A stretch of 64,000 nucleotides of DNA from Paracoccaceae bacterium (GCA_007692585.1 REBU01000075.1:30448-94447); one strand, 5' to 3'. Positions 25,591 to 35,525 are shown, counted from the first letter of the stretch. The notes: a model not told the origin generated them from the sequence alone. A program made the numbers and translations.

Positions 25591-26877
25591 ATGGCATTTC
25601 TGTACATCTGGATCTTCCTCGGGCTTCTGATCATTGGCACGCCGATTGTCTTTGTGATGCTGCTCGCGCCGGGCATGACGCTGATCATCGAAAACAATCC
25701 GCGGTTCCTCAATCTGCTCGTGCAGCGTCTGTTTGCGGGGATCGACAGCTTTCCGCTCATGGCGCTGCCCTTCTTCATCCTCGCGGGCGAGTTGATGACT
25801 GCGGGCGGGGTGACCAGCCGCATCGTGCGCTTCGCCGAAACCTTTGTCGCCCATCGCAAGGCGGGCTTGGGGCAAGTGTCAGTGTCATCCTCGATCATGC
25901 TCGCGGGCGGGTCGGGGTCTGCGGTAGCCGATGCTTCGGCGTTGGGGGGCGTGATGATCCCCGGCATGCATCAGGCGGGCTATACCAAGTCCTTTTCTGC
26001 CGCGATCACAGCCGCCTCGTCGGTGCTGGCGTCAATCATCCCGCCCTCGGGGCTGATGATCCTCTATGCCTTCATCATGAATGTCTCGGTCGCAGCGATG
26101 TTCGCGGCCAGCATCATTCCGGGCCTGATCATCGGTTTCGGGCTGATGGTCGTGGTGGCCATCGTGGCGCGGTTTCGCAGCTTCCCTGACCCTGCCCCGC
26201 GCGCCAGCTGGGCTGAGACATGGCAGACGGGCAAAGCCGCCTTCCTGCCGCTGCTGACCCCGATCATCCTGATAGGCGGCATCGTGGGCGGTGTTTTCAC
26301 ACCGACCGAGGGTGCGGCCGTCGCAGCTTTCTACGCGTTGGTCCTGGGCGTGTTCATCACCCGCGAAATCAGTTTCATGCAACTGATCGACGTGTTTTCG
26401 AAGGCCGCGCTGAAATCCGCGATCATCCTGCTTCTGGTCGGCGCTGCGGTGTCCTTCGCCTCGCTTGTAAGCCTGAAAGGCACGCCGCAACTGGTCTCGG
26501 GCTTCATCCTGAACATCACCAGCGATCCGCTGATGCTGTTTCTGGTCGTGGTGCTCTTCCTGCTGGCCATCGGCACGATCATGGATGCAGGCCCCGCGAT
26601 CCTGATCCTTGCGCCGATCCTTGCCCCTGTGATGGTTGGCGTGGGCATTCATCCGATCCATTTCGCCGTCGTGATGTGCACCACGCTGATCATCGGGCTG
26701 ATCACGCCACCTTTGGGACTGGTGCTCTTTGTGGTCTCGGGCATTTCGGGCGAACGGATCGAACGAATTGCATGGGATCTCATCCCCTATTTCCTGTTTG
26801 AGGTCGCGGTTGTCGTGACGCTCGTGCTGTTTCCCGATCTGGTCATGTGGTTGCCACGCCAGCTTGGGTATGTCTGA
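25591..26877 (+). CDS. TRAP transporter large permease (DctM), second system
   Basis: 428-residue polytopic membrane protein. DctM signatures: LPFFILAGELMTAGGVTSRIV, SSSIMLAGGSGSAVADASALGGVMIPGM, and LITPPLGLVLFVVSG near the C terminus. The ATG at 25591 lies 4 nt after the dctQ stop. The SGSAVADASA variant is typical of the TRAP branch (YiaN/UxuM-like) that moves sugar acids, which agrees with the context. Confidence 0.9.
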   Translation: MAFLYIWIFLGLLIIGTPIVFVMLLAPGMTLIIENNPRFLNLLVQRLFAGIDSFPLMALPFFILAGELMTAGGVTSRIVRFAETFVAHRKAGLGQVSVSSSIMLAGGSGSAVADASALGGVMIPGMHQAGYTKSFSAAITAASSVLASIIPPSGLMILYAFIMNVSVAAMFAASIIPGLIIGFGLMVVVAIVARFRSFPDPAPRASWAETWQTGKAAFLPLLTPIILIGGIVGGVFTPTEGAAVAAFYALVLGVFITREISFMQLIDVFSKAALKSAIILLLVGAAVSFASLVSLKGTPQLVSGFILNITSDPLMLFLVVVLFLLAIGTIMDAGPAILILAPILAPVMVGVGIHPIHFAVVMCTTLIIGLITPPLGLVLFVVSGISGERIERIAWDLIPYFLFEVAVVVTLVLFPDLVMWLPRQLGYV

Positions 26878-26908
26878 CGAAACTAATCCAAAAAGGGAGG
26901 AATCTGCT

Positions 26909-27991
26909 ATGTTGAACCTGAAAAACGCCCTTCGCGGCACGCGCGCCGCCCTGCTGGCGGGCGCGGTCGCGCTGACGGGCGGCCTTACGCCCCAGGCGCT
27001 GGAGGCAACCGAGCTGAACCTTGTGTTTCTGGCCAATGAAGATGACCAGGAATATGACGCAGCACTGGTGTTCAAGAATTTCGTCGAAGCCCGTACGGGG
27101 GGCGAGGTCAGCGTGAATATCTTTGTGGGCGCGCAGCTTTGCGGGTCGGCCAATGAGTGCTTTGAATCCATGCGCGCGGGCGTTGTGAACATGTATACGG
27201 CCACCGCCGGCGGCGCTTCGGCGATTTTCCCGCCCGTGCAGGGGATGGACATCCCCTATGCGCTGACGTCCGACCGTGTGGCGCAACTTGTCCTGCAGGA
27301 TCAGGATTTCACCAACTTCATGCGCGGCAAGATCCTCGAGTCGTCCAATAACGACATCCTTCTTCTGGCCATGACCCAGACCGGCGGCTGGCGCAATATC
27401 GCGACCCGTGATCGCCCGGTCCGCACGCCAGAAGATGCCGCTGGAATCCGCTTCCGCACCATCGAATCCCAGCTTCAGCAGCAGCTCGTCCGTGCCATGG
27501 GCGGCTCACCGACGCCCGTGCCGTGGCTCGAAGTCTATACCGCGCTTCAGACCGGCGTGGTCGATGGTACCCTGAATTCAATCAGCGACATCGCCAACAT
27601 GAACTTTCAGGAACAGCTGAAATATCTGACGCTGGATGGTAATGCCTACATGGCGTCGATGTGGTTCATCGACAATGCCACTTTCCAGTCGCTGACGCCG
27701 GAACAGCAAGCGGTGGTACTTGATGGCGGCGCGCTGATGTCCACGATCCAGTTCGGCATCCAGCCCCGTAAAGAGCTGGAAGCCTATCAGAAATGGCTGT
27801 CTGCCGGAAATGAGATCATCGCCCTGACGGACGAGGAGATGGACCAGTTCCGCGCGCTCTCGGAGCCGATCCGCGACTGGTATCTGAGCAGCTTCGGCGC
27901 TGCAGGCGAAGAATTCCTTGCAGAGTTTGAAGCCGCTGTCGGACGGGCCGAGGCACAGGTCGAAAGCGACCGCGCGTCGGCCATACGCTGA
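26909..27991 (+). CDS. TRAP transporter periplasmic binding protein (DctP), second system
   Basis: 360 residues with an N-terminal signal peptide (hydrophobic core about 14-26, cleavage probably near residue 31-33). Family motifs GIRFRTIESQLQ (substrate-binding Arg) and VYTALQTGVVDGT are clear. The ATG at 26909 has AGGGAGG upstream and gives a proper signal peptide; an earlier in-frame codon overlaps dctM. Likely ligand: the sugar or aldonate consumed by the divergent operon. Confidence 0.9.
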   Translation: MLNLKNALRGTRAALLAGAVALTGGLTPQALEATELNLVFLANEDDQEYDAALVFKNFVEARTGGEVSVNIFVGAQLCGSANECFESMRAGVVNMYTATAGGASAIFPPVQGMDIPYALTSDRVAQLVLQDQDFTNFMRGKILESSNNDILLLAMTQTGGWRNIATRDRPVRTPEDAAGIRFRTIESQLQQQLVRAMGGSPTPVPWLEVYTALQTGVVDGTLNSISDIANMNFQEQLKYLTLDGNAYMASMWFIDNATFQSLTPEQQAVVLDGGALMSTIQFGIQPRKELEAYQKWLSAGNEIIALTDEEMDQFRALSEPIRDWYLSSFGAAGEEFLAEFEAAVGRAEAQVESDRASAIR

Positions 27992-28021
27992 GGGGCGGAT
28001 CGCCTGCGCCAAACACAAGAG

Positions 28022-28053
28022 GTGCGGACGGGTCAGCCCTGACCGCATCTTTT
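28022..28053 (+). terminator. Possible terminator after the second TRAP operon
   Basis: GGTCAG (28031-28036) pairs with CTGACC (28039-28044) just after the dctP stop and is followed by a TCTTTT stretch. The loop is only 2 nt, so the real fold may use the outer TGCGG/CCGCA arms instead. Confidence 0.45.
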
Positions 28054-28206
28054 GCGCCGCGGGTGGACGTGGCCATGGACGCGCCCACCCGCTGCATCTT
28101 CCGCATGTCCCGCTGGCGCAAAAATCATGAGCGGCGCATCAGGCAGCTTGCTCATGTCGCGCTGCGCGGGCATGAAGTCACAGATCGCCGCCACGGAGCC
28201 TGCCGC

Positions 28207-29289
28207 ATGCCCGAACACCGCCAGCGCCGCTCAACCCAGCGCACCACCATGAGCGATGTGGCCCGTATCGCGGAAGTCTCGCCCTCGACGGTCTCGTTGT
28301 TTCTGCGCGACCCTGACGCTGTCTCCGAACGGCGCAGGCTGCGCATCCAGCGCGCCATTGACACGCTACGCTACGTGCCCAACCGCATGGCCGGATCGCT
28401 GGCCGCGGCTTCGACGCGGGTGGTGGGCGTGATCGTGCCATCGCTGGTCAACAGCTTCTTTTCCGAAACCGTCAGCACGCTGCAAACGGCCCTGATGGCG
28501 CAGGGCTATCAGATCCTGATCGGCCACACCTCTTACGACCCGACCCGCGAGGAAGAATTGGTGCGCACCTTCCTGTCCTGGTCCCCCTCTGGCATCGTGC
28601 TGACCGGGCTTGGCCACAGCCGCGCGACGCGCCAGATGCTCGAAGGCTCCAGCGTGCCAGTGGTCGAGATGTGGGAGACCGGCCCCCAGCCGATTGATCT
28701 GATGGTGGGGTTTTCGCATGCCGATGTCGGACGACTGCAGGCTCGGCATCTGATCGACCGCGGCTGCCGTGCGATTGCGTTTCTTGGGGCCGAACTGGGC
28801 CGCGACGCCCGCGCGAGCCAACGCGCGCAGGGCTATAGTGATGTGCTCAATTCCCATTCCGGTCAGGCGCCGCCCGAGATAGTCACCGCCGATGCGCAAA
28901 GCGCCTCGGCGGGTGCGCTGGCCTTTGCGGCGCTGCATGACCGACGCCCGGAACTGGATGGCGTGGTGTTTTCCAACGATATCCTCGCCCTCGGAGCGCT
29001 GAGCGAAGCGCAGCGTCGCGGTATCGCGATCCCCGAACAGATGCGGATGATTGGCTTCGGCGGGCTGGATTATACGTCGCAACATGTGGCAGATCTCTCG
29101 ACCATCGTGCCCCCGCAGCGCGAGATTGGCGACCATGCCGCCGCGCTGCTGCTCGCGCGTATCGAGGGCCGTCCATGCCCGACGCGCATCATCCTCGACC
29201 CTGTGCCGGTCTTTCGCCGCAGCACCGACCCGGCCGTTGCTACGCAGGACCAGCCTTCGCCCCGCACTCAGCCTGCGCGCGCCCCATGA
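28207..29289 (+). CDS. LacI-family transcriptional regulator
   Basis: 360 residues. The DNA-binding headpiece is TMSDVARIAEVSPSTVSLFL (about 15-34), with a hinge near YVPNRMAGSLA, then a periplasmic-binding-protein-like effector domain (VVGVIVPSLVNSFFSE onward). The ATG at 28207 gives the short basic N-terminal extension common in this GntR-type LacI subgroup; the frame is open 48 codons further upstream. It probably controls both the TRAP operon and the divergent sugar-acid operon, with the sugar or a pathway intermediate as inducer. Confidence 0.85.
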   Translation: MPEHRQRRSTQRTTMSDVARIAEVSPSTVSLFLRDPDAVSERRRLRIQRAIDTLRYVPNRMAGSLAAASTRVVGVIVPSLVNSFFSETVSTLQTALMAQGYQILIGHTSYDPTREEELVRTFLSWSPSGIVLTGLGHSRATRQMLEGSSVPVVEMWETGPQPIDLMVGFSHADVGRLQARHLIDRGCRAIAFLGAELGRDARASQRAQGYSDVLNSHSGQAPPEIVTADAQSASAGALAFAALHDRRPELDGVVFSNDILALGALSEAQRRGIAIPEQMRMIGFGGLDYTSQHVADLSTIVPPQREIGDHAAALLLARIEGRPCPTRIILDPVPVFRRSTDPAVATQDQPSPRTQPARAP

Positions 29290-29291
29290 AT

Positions 29292-29323
29292 CAAATACCG
29301 GGCGCAGGAGCGCCCGGTGTTTG
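29292..29323. terminator. Bidirectional terminator between convergent genes
   Basis: Arms 29292-29304 and 29311-29323 form a GC-rich stem (CCGGGCG/CGCCCGG) with outer CAAA/TTTG pairs and a 6-nt loop, between the ends of the convergent lacI-type gene and the membrane-protein gene. Confidence 0.7.
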
Positions 29324-29342
29324 AGGCGCATGGGGCCCCGTG

Positions 29343-30554
29343 TCACTCTGCCGGGACAGGCGCAGCCGTGCGGGGGGTGCCGAAATGGCGGCGGTTGAGC
29401 TTGAAGACCAGCCAGATCATTGCAACTTGCGACAGGAGCGCGATTGCTGTCAGCGCCCAGAAGGTCGGCCCGAATTTCGCGATCAGACCCGCATCGACCA
29501 GACCCTTGTTGACGAAGAAATGGACCATCACGGCAAAACCGACACCGGGACAGACCAGTGCGTAAGACCCCGGCGAGGTTTCGCGCCCGAACAGGAAGCG
29601 CCCCGCGTAGCCCTGACGGATCAGGATAAGACCGGCGAACAGCAGAAACAGAACCTGCACGGACAGGAATTTCGTCAATGTGGCCAGAGTTTCACCAGCC
29701 GTCGCGGCAGAACCGAAATGGGTCTCCAGCCCGTGGCTCTGACGCAGGCTCAGGATACCCAGCACGGCCAGCAGCGGCACGATGATCGACAGGGTAGGCG
29801 CGGTCTCCGCATTGGCGCCGTTTTCCATCATCGACCGCAATCCCAGCATCATCGCCACGACCGCGATCAGGCCGGAGGTCATCAGAAAGAACGTCGACAG
29901 CACCAGACCGGTCCCGGCAACAGCGGGCAGCGTGCTCATCGCCGCAGGGGCCGCAAGGCCAACGCCCACCATGGCGAACGCGAAAGCCGGGAGCACCTGA
30001 CCGAAATTGTTATTGGCCGCACAGTTGAAGCCACCTTCGGTCAGAACCCGGCCCAGGAACGCGCCATAGAGTTTGAGCGCATAGGCCCCGATCGCCAGAA
30101 ACCCGATCAGCGCGAACGGAAACAGATACTCGACGACGGACCACAACCCGGGCACGAAGACCATCCCGAGAATGAACAGGACGTTGATCGACATGGCCAA
30201 GGCCAGCGGCATCGCCAGAACCTGGCTTTGCGCATTGGTCTTGGCAAATTTTGCGAAGCTTTCGGTTTTCGACCAGGCCGCATAGCGCCGCAGGTTCCAG
30301 ACCAGAAGCTTGAGGTTCAGGACCGCAAACACGGCGATCCCGGTCACGGCCACCACGATCATCCCTTGCGTCAGCGGGGTGCCTGCAGCGAAGGCGGCCA
30401 TGATATCCTCGAAGACCGGGACCGTCTTGCCGGGATGCGGCAGCCAGTGCATCAGCCACATGAAGAACGTGACAGCCAGCCCGCCCGCGCCCAGCGAGGC
30501 AAGGAAATAAAGCGGGGAATAGGTGTCCGAGGGGCGTGAGGTTTCGGATTGCAT
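29343..30554 (-). CDS. Polytopic membrane protein, possibly TsoY/SLAC1-like transporter
   Basis: 403 residues with about ten hydrophobic helices and no signal peptide. Conserved-looking elements include NCAANNNFGQ in mid-protein and YALVCPGVGFAVMVHFFV near residue 340, where a cysteine sits in a CPG turn. The general layout recalls SLAC1/TehA-type channels, and the CPG element recalls proteins I remember as the TsoY (seleno)protein family. The assignment is tentative. The ATG at 30554 is chosen for the AAGGAG site 6 nt upstream. It is monocistronic with a marked palindrome right upstream. Confidence 0.6.
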   Translation of the reverse strand: MQSETSRPSDTYSPLYFLASLGAGGLAVTFFMWLMHWLPHPGKTVPVFEDIMAAFAAGTPLTQGMIVVAVTGIAVFAVLNLKLLVWNLRRYAAWSKTESFAKFAKTNAQSQVLAMPLALAMSINVLFILGMVFVPGLWSVVEYLFPFALIGFLAIGAYALKLYGAFLGRVLTEGGFNCAANNNFGQVLPAFAFAMVGVGLAAPAAMSTLPAVAGTGLVLSTFFLMTSGLIAVVAMMLGLRSMMENGANAETAPTLSIIVPLLAVLGILSLRQSHGLETHFGSAATAGETLATLTKFLSVQVLFLLFAGLILIRQGYAGRFLFGRETSPGSYALVCPGVGFAVMVHFFVNKGLVDAGLIAKFGPTFWALTAIALLSQVAMIWLVFKLNRRHFGTPRTAAPVPAE

Positions 30555-30568
30555 GGCAAGCTCCTTCA

Positions 30569-30592
30569 ATACATTTCATAATATGAATGTAT
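30569..30592. promoter_or_regulatory. ArsR/BigR-type palindromic operator candidate
   Basis: An almost perfect AT-rich inverted repeat (ATACATTTCATA and TATGAATGTAT arms) lies immediately upstream of the membrane-protein ribosome-binding site. Its ATTCATA/TATGAAT core resembles sites bound by ArsR-family repressors such as BigR/SqrR. No ArsR gene is in the window. Confidence 0.5.
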
Positions 30593-30761
30593 CTATATGT
30601 TATGCCGGATGCAAGTGAAATCATGTCGCAGTCTGCGCGCCACTCACTCCACATCTAGCGGATAGCTGCCAAGCGCACACAAAATAAGGACCGCACCTCT
30701 TGACTCACTCCGCCACAGGCTTGACAGTGCTGCACATTGATATGGCCGAGCAAGGTCCACC

Positions 30762-33700
30762 GTGCAGTTCAACCGCCTTCGTCTGAATGGTTTCAAGAGC
30801 TTTACCGACCCGACGGATCTGGTGATCTATCCGGGGCTGACCGGCGTGGTGGGGCCCAATGGCTGCGGCAAGTCGAACCTGCTGGAAGCGCTGCGCTGGA
30901 TCATGGGCGAAAACCGCCCTACAGCGATGCGCGGCGCAGGTATGGAAGATGTGATCTTCGCGGGCACAGATACGCGAAATGCCCGCCATTTCGCCGAAGT
31001 CAGCCTGCAGATCGACAATAGCGCGCGCCTCGCCCCGGCGGGGTTCAACGATGCCGACACGCTCGATATCGTCCGCCGCATCACCCGCGACGCGGGCAGC
31101 GCCTACAAGATCAACGGCAAGGATGTCCGCGCGCGCGATGTGCAGATGCTCTTCGCCGATGCCTCGACCGGGGCGCATAGCCCCGCGCTGGTGCGGCAGG
31201 GCCAGATCTCGGAGCTGATCAATGCCAAGCCCAAGGCGCGACGCCGGATCCTGGAAGAAGCCGCCGGGATTTCCGGCCTCTATCAGCGCCGCCATGAGGC
31301 CGAATTGCGGCTGCGCGCCACGGAAACCAATCTCGAACGCATCAGCGATGTGATCGACCAGCTGGCGGCGCAGCTCGCGACACTCGCCAGGCAAGCCCGG
31401 CAGGCGCAGCGCTACCGCGACATCGGCACGCGCCTGCGCCAGACCGAAGGCATGCTGCTTTACCGGCGCTGGCGCGAGGCGGATCTGGCCTGCGCCGAGG
31501 CCGAGGCCCAGCTGCAAGCCAGCCTGCGCGACAGCAGCGCGGCAGAACGCGCTGCAATCGAGGCGCAGGCGCTGCGTGCCGAGTTTGAAGCCGCCTTGCC
31601 CCCCGCCCGCGAAGAAGATGCCGTGGCGGGTGCGATCCTGCAAAGGCTGGAAGTCAGCCGCGATACGCTGGCCAGCGAAGACGCCCGCGCCGCAGACACG
31701 CTGCGCGCGCTCGAAGCGCGGGTCGCGCAACTGACCAGTGACATCGCGCGCGAAACCGGGCTGAACACTGACGCTCAGGACATGATCACCCAGCTCAGCC
31801 GCGAAGCCGAGCAGATCGCGCAGGCCAGCGACGGGCAGGATGAGCGCGTCGCAGAAGCGCTGGCTTTGGCATCCGAAGCGGCCTCGGCGCTGCAGGAGCA
31901 GGAAGCAGCGCTGGGCGAGGCCACAGAGGATGTCGCTCGGCTGGCCGCCCGGCACGGATCAGTGACACGTCAGATCGCAGAGGTGCAGGCAGCATTGTCC
32001 AAGGCCGATGCCGCCCGCGACAAGGCCCTGACCACAGGCACCGAGGCGCGCGACGCGCTGGCGGAACTCGATGCGCAGCTGGCGCAGGCACAGGACGAGC
32101 TGGCCGCGACGCAGGACATGGCCGAAGATGCCGAAGCGGCGCTGGCCGAGTTGGAGGACACCCGCGCCGACGCGCAGGAACGCGAGGCCGAAGCCCGCGG
32201 CGCATTGGCCGAGGCCGAAGGCGCGGCCAGCACGCTGCGCGCGGAGTTTGCCGCGCTCTCGCGGCTTCTGGAGCGCGATCGCAGCGACGCGGCCCGCATC
32301 CTCGATCTGGTGCATGTGACACCGGGGCATGAAGCCGCACTGGGCGCGGCGCTGGCCGATGATCTGGGCGCACCGCTCGCCGATGGTGGCTCTGGCTGGA
32401 TCACCCTTGCACAATACCCCGACGCGCAGGCTTTGCCTGCCGGCGTCACTGCCTTGGGCGCGCATGTCACCGGGCCGGACGCTCTGGCGCGGCGGCTGGC
32501 GCAGATCGGCGTTGTGGCGGCGCAAGACGGCCCACGCCTGCAACCTGCGTTGCGCCCTGGTCAGCGACTTGTGACGCTTGCGGGCGATCTGTGGCGCTGG
32601 GACGGGTTGCATCTGGCCGCAAGTGACGCGCCAAGCGCCACGGCCCTGCGCCTGCAGCAGATGAACCAACGCGCGGCACTGGAACGCGAGCTGACGGAGC
32701 GTGAAGCCGCGCTGGAGACGCTGCGCACCGCTTATGCCGCCTGCAAGGCGCGTCTCGACGATCTGGCCAATGCCGAGCGGCAGGCCCGCGAGGCACGGCG
32801 TGCGGCGGAACAGCGTCTGACGGACGCATCGCGGGCCGTGTCGAAGATGGACTCTGCGCGCGCAGGTGCAGAAAGCCGCGTCGCGGCGACAACCGCGCAG
32901 CTTGAACGCCTGACCGCCGAGCGGGGCGATCTGGAACATGCGCTGGGCGATCTGCGCAGGCAGGAAGGCGAGCTGCCCGCACTCGACGCGCAACGTGCCG
33001 AGCTTGACCATCTGCGCATGGCAGTGGAAGCGGCACGCATCGCGATGATGTCCCGCCGCGCGCAGGCTGATGAGGCGCGGCGCGAAGCTGCGGCGCGCAG
33101 CGCGCGGGCGCAGGAGATCACGAAGTCCCTCAGCGGCTGGCAGCACCGGCTGGACAGCGCCGACAGCCGCATTGCCGATCTCGATGCGCGCAAAACCGCG
33201 ACCGAGGCCGAACTGATCGCGGCCCGCCTTGCGCCCGAACAGATTGCCGCGCGCCGCGCAACGCTTGCTGACGAGATCGAGCGCGCCAGCACGCGTGCAA
33301 GCGCTGCGCGCGAGGCGCTCCATGCGGCGGAAACGGCGCTGCGAGCTGCGACGGACGCCGAACGCGCCGCGGAACGCGCCGCCTCAGAAGCGCGCGAGGG
33401 TCGCGCTGTGACCGAGGCCCGGCGCGATGCTGCGCGCGAAAGTGTTTCAGCCGCCGCCGCCCGCATCGTGGAAGATATGGATTGCGCCCCCGACGCGCTG
33501 CTGGCGCAGCTGGACGCCGACCCCGACACCATGCCCGATGCGCGCACAATGGAAGACGAGCTGCTGCGCCTGCGCCGCGCGCGCGATGCGCTGGGCGCGG
33601 TCAATCTGCGGGCCGAAGAAGATGCGCGCGACGTGCAGACCGAGCATGATCTTCTGGTGCAGGAAAAGGCCGATCTGGAAGCAGCGATCAGCAAGCTGCG

Positions 33701-34211
33701 CTCCGGGATCAGCGCGCTCAACCGCGAGGGGCGCGAGCGGCTTCTGGTGGCCTTTGACAAGGTCAACGGCAGTTTCACGACGCTTTTCACGCATCTCTTT
33801 ACCGGCGGCGAGGCGCGGCTGGTGCTGGTGGAAAGCGACGATCCGCTTGATGCCGGGCTGGAGATCATGTGCCAGCCGCCGGGCAAGAAGCTCTCGACGC
33901 TCTCGCTTCTGTCGGGCGGCGAGCAGACCCTGACCGCGCTTGCGCTGATCTTCGCGGTGTTTCTGGCCAACCCTGCCCCGATCTGCGTGCTCGATGAGGT
34001 TGACGCCCCGCTTGACGATGCCAATGTCGCGCGGTTCTGCGATCTGCTCGACGAGATGACGCGCCGCGCCGACACGCGCTATCTGATCATCACGCATAAT
34101 GCGCTGACCATGGCGCGGATGGACCGGCTTTTCGGCGTGACCATGGCCGAGCGCGGGGTCAGCCAGCTGGTCAGCGTGGATCTGAAAGCGGCCGAGACGC
34201 TGGTCGCCTGA
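30762..34211 (+). CDS. smc: Chromosome segregation protein SMC
   Basis: 1149 residues, the condensin ATPase. Walker A GPNGCGKS at 31-38, long coiled coils (about 165-500 and 650-985) flanking a hinge around 505-640, then signature LSGGEQTL near 1050 and Walker B ICVLDEVDAPLDD near 1075. GTG start; the first residues MQFNRLRLNGFKSF match alphaproteobacterial SMC. No ScpA/ScpB gene is adjacent. The coding strand is very Ala/Arg/Glu rich, which creates long open antisense frames. Confidence 0.96.
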   Translation: MQFNRLRLNGFKSFTDPTDLVIYPGLTGVVGPNGCGKSNLLEALRWIMGENRPTAMRGAGMEDVIFAGTDTRNARHFAEVSLQIDNSARLAPAGFNDADTLDIVRRITRDAGSAYKINGKDVRARDVQMLFADASTGAHSPALVRQGQISELINAKPKARRRILEEAAGISGLYQRRHEAELRLRATETNLERISDVIDQLAAQLATLARQARQAQRYRDIGTRLRQTEGMLLYRRWREADLACAEAEAQLQASLRDSSAAERAAIEAQALRAEFEAALPPAREEDAVAGAILQRLEVSRDTLASEDARAADTLRALEARVAQLTSDIARETGLNTDAQDMITQLSREAEQIAQASDGQDERVAEALALASEAASALQEQEAALGEATEDVARLAARHGSVTRQIAEVQAALSKADAARDKALTTGTEARDALAELDAQLAQAQDELAATQDMAEDAEAALAELEDTRADAQEREAEARGALAEAEGAASTLRAEFAALSRLLERDRSDAARILDLVHVTPGHEAALGAALADDLGAPLADGGSGWITLAQYPDAQALPAGVTALGAHVTGPDALARRLAQIGVVAAQDGPRLQPALRPGQRLVTLAGDLWRWDGLHLAASDAPSATALRLQQMNQRAALERELTEREAALETLRTAYAACKARLDDLANAERQAREARRAAEQRLTDASRAVSKMDSARAGAESRVAATTAQLERLTAERGDLEHALGDLRRQEGELPALDAQRAELDHLRMAVEAARIAMMSRRAQADEARREAAARSARAQEITKSLSGWQHRLDSADSRIADLDARKTATEAELIAARLAPEQIAARRATLADEIERASTRASAAREALHAAETALRAATDAERAAERAASEAREGRAVTEARRDAARESVSAAAARIVEDMDCAPDALLAQLDADPDTMPDARTMEDELLRLRRARDALGAVNLRAEEDARDVQTEHDLLVQEKADLEAAISKLRSGISALNREGRERLLVAFDKVNGSFTTLFTHLFTGGEARLVLVESDDPLDAGLEIMCQPPGKKLSTLSLLSGGEQTLTALALIFAVFLANPAPICVLDEVDAPLDDANVARFCDLLDEMTRRADTRYLIITHNALTMARMDRLFGVTMAERGVSQLVSVDLKAAETLVA

Positions 34212-34280
34212 CGCAAAAGGCCTCGACAGGCGCGCATTGCGTCGATTAACTGCACAAGTGAAACAGTTCTCGGCCTCGCA

Positions 34281-35525
34281 ATGCTCCAGCCCGCCCGTGC
34301 TCCCCTGATGACCCCCGTGCTGATCGGCGGCTGTGTCATCATCATGATCAGCTTTGCCATCCGCGCCAGTTTCGGCGTGTTCCAGATCCCGATTGCCGAA
34401 GAATTCGGCTGGCTGCGCGCCGAGTTTTCACTGGCCATCGCGATCCAGAACCTCGCCTGGGGGATCGGCCAGCCGATCTTCGGCGCGATTGCCGAGCGCT
34501 TCGGTGACCGGCGCGCGATTATCTTAGGCGCGCTGGTCTATGCGGCGGGGCTGGTGCTGTCGTCTTTCGCGGTCACTCCGGGCGCGCATCAGCTGCTGGA
34601 AATCCTCGTGGGGTTCGGCATTGCCGGGACGGGCTTCGGGGTGATTCTGGCCGTGGTAGGGCGCGCAGCGTCGGACGAGAACCGCAGTCTCGCGCTGGGG
34701 ATCGCTACGGCGGCGGGCAGTGCGGGGCAGGTTTTCGGCGCGCCACTGGCGGAAATCCTGCTCGGCTTCTATACTTGGCAAATGGTCTTTCTGTTCTTTG
34801 CGGGCGCGATCCTGCTGTCGCTGCTCGCGCTGCCGATGATGCGCAGCCCCGCCCCGGCCAGTCGCGCGGAAATTGAGCAGAGCATGGGCGCGGCCCTGAC
34901 CCAGGCCTTCCGCGACCCAAGCTTCACGCTGATTTTCCTCGGCTTCTTTTCCTGCGGCTACCAACTCGCCTTTGTCACTGCGCATTTCCCGGCGATGGTG
35001 ACCGAAATGTGCGGCCCCATCGCGCCCGACGGGATGCTGGCCGGCTTCGGGATCACCACGACCTCGGCACTGGGGGCTGTGGCCATCTCGCTGATCGGTC
35101 TGGCCAATATCGTGGGCACGATCACCGCAGCCTGGCTGGGCAAGCGGTATTCGAAGAAATACCTGCTCGCGGGGATCTACATGGCGCGCACGGTGATTGC
35201 GGCCGCTTTCATCCTGTCGCCGATCACGCCAGGCTCCGTGCTCGTGTTCTCGCTCTTAATGGGGGCGCTGTGGCTGGCGACAGTGCCGCTGACCTCTGGC
35301 CTGATCGCGCATATCTACGGGCTGCGTTACATGGGCACGCTTTACGGGATCGTGTTTTTCAGCCACCAGCTGGGCAGTTTTCTGGGCGTCTGGCTGGGCG
35401 GCGCGCTTTATGACCTGCATGGCGATTACACGCTGGTCTGGTGGGTCGGCGTCGCTGTGGGGCTGTTTTCGGCGCTTGTGCATCTGCCAGTGCGTGAACG
35501 GGCGCTGAACCTACGGCCTGCGTGA
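34281..35525 (+). CDS. MFS transporter
   Basis: 414 residues with 12 predicted transmembrane helices. The MFS loop 2-3 motif appears as GAIAERFGDRRAI near residue 68, with a repeat-half counterpart WLGKRYSKKY near 290. FGVFQIPIAEEFGWLRAEFSLA at the N terminus resembles the oxalate/formate antiporter-like (OFA) branch used for monocarboxylates. It is monocistronic between smc and a convergent flavoprotein gene. Substrate unknown. Confidence 0.85.
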   Translation: MLQPARAPLMTPVLIGGCVIIMISFAIRASFGVFQIPIAEEFGWLRAEFSLAIAIQNLAWGIGQPIFGAIAERFGDRRAIILGALVYAAGLVLSSFAVTPGAHQLLEILVGFGIAGTGFGVILAVVGRAASDENRSLALGIATAAGSAGQVFGAPLAEILLGFYTWQMVFLFFAGAILLSLLALPMMRSPAPASRAEIEQSMGAALTQAFRDPSFTLIFLGFFSCGYQLAFVTAHFPAMVTEMCGPIAPDGMLAGFGITTTSALGAVAISLIGLANIVGTITAAWLGKRYSKKYLLAGIYMARTVIAAAFILSPITPGSVLVFSLLMGALWLATVPLTSGLIAHIYGLRYMGTLYGIVFFSHQLGSFLGVWLGGALYDLHGDYTLVWWVGVAVGLFSALVHLPVRERALNLRPA

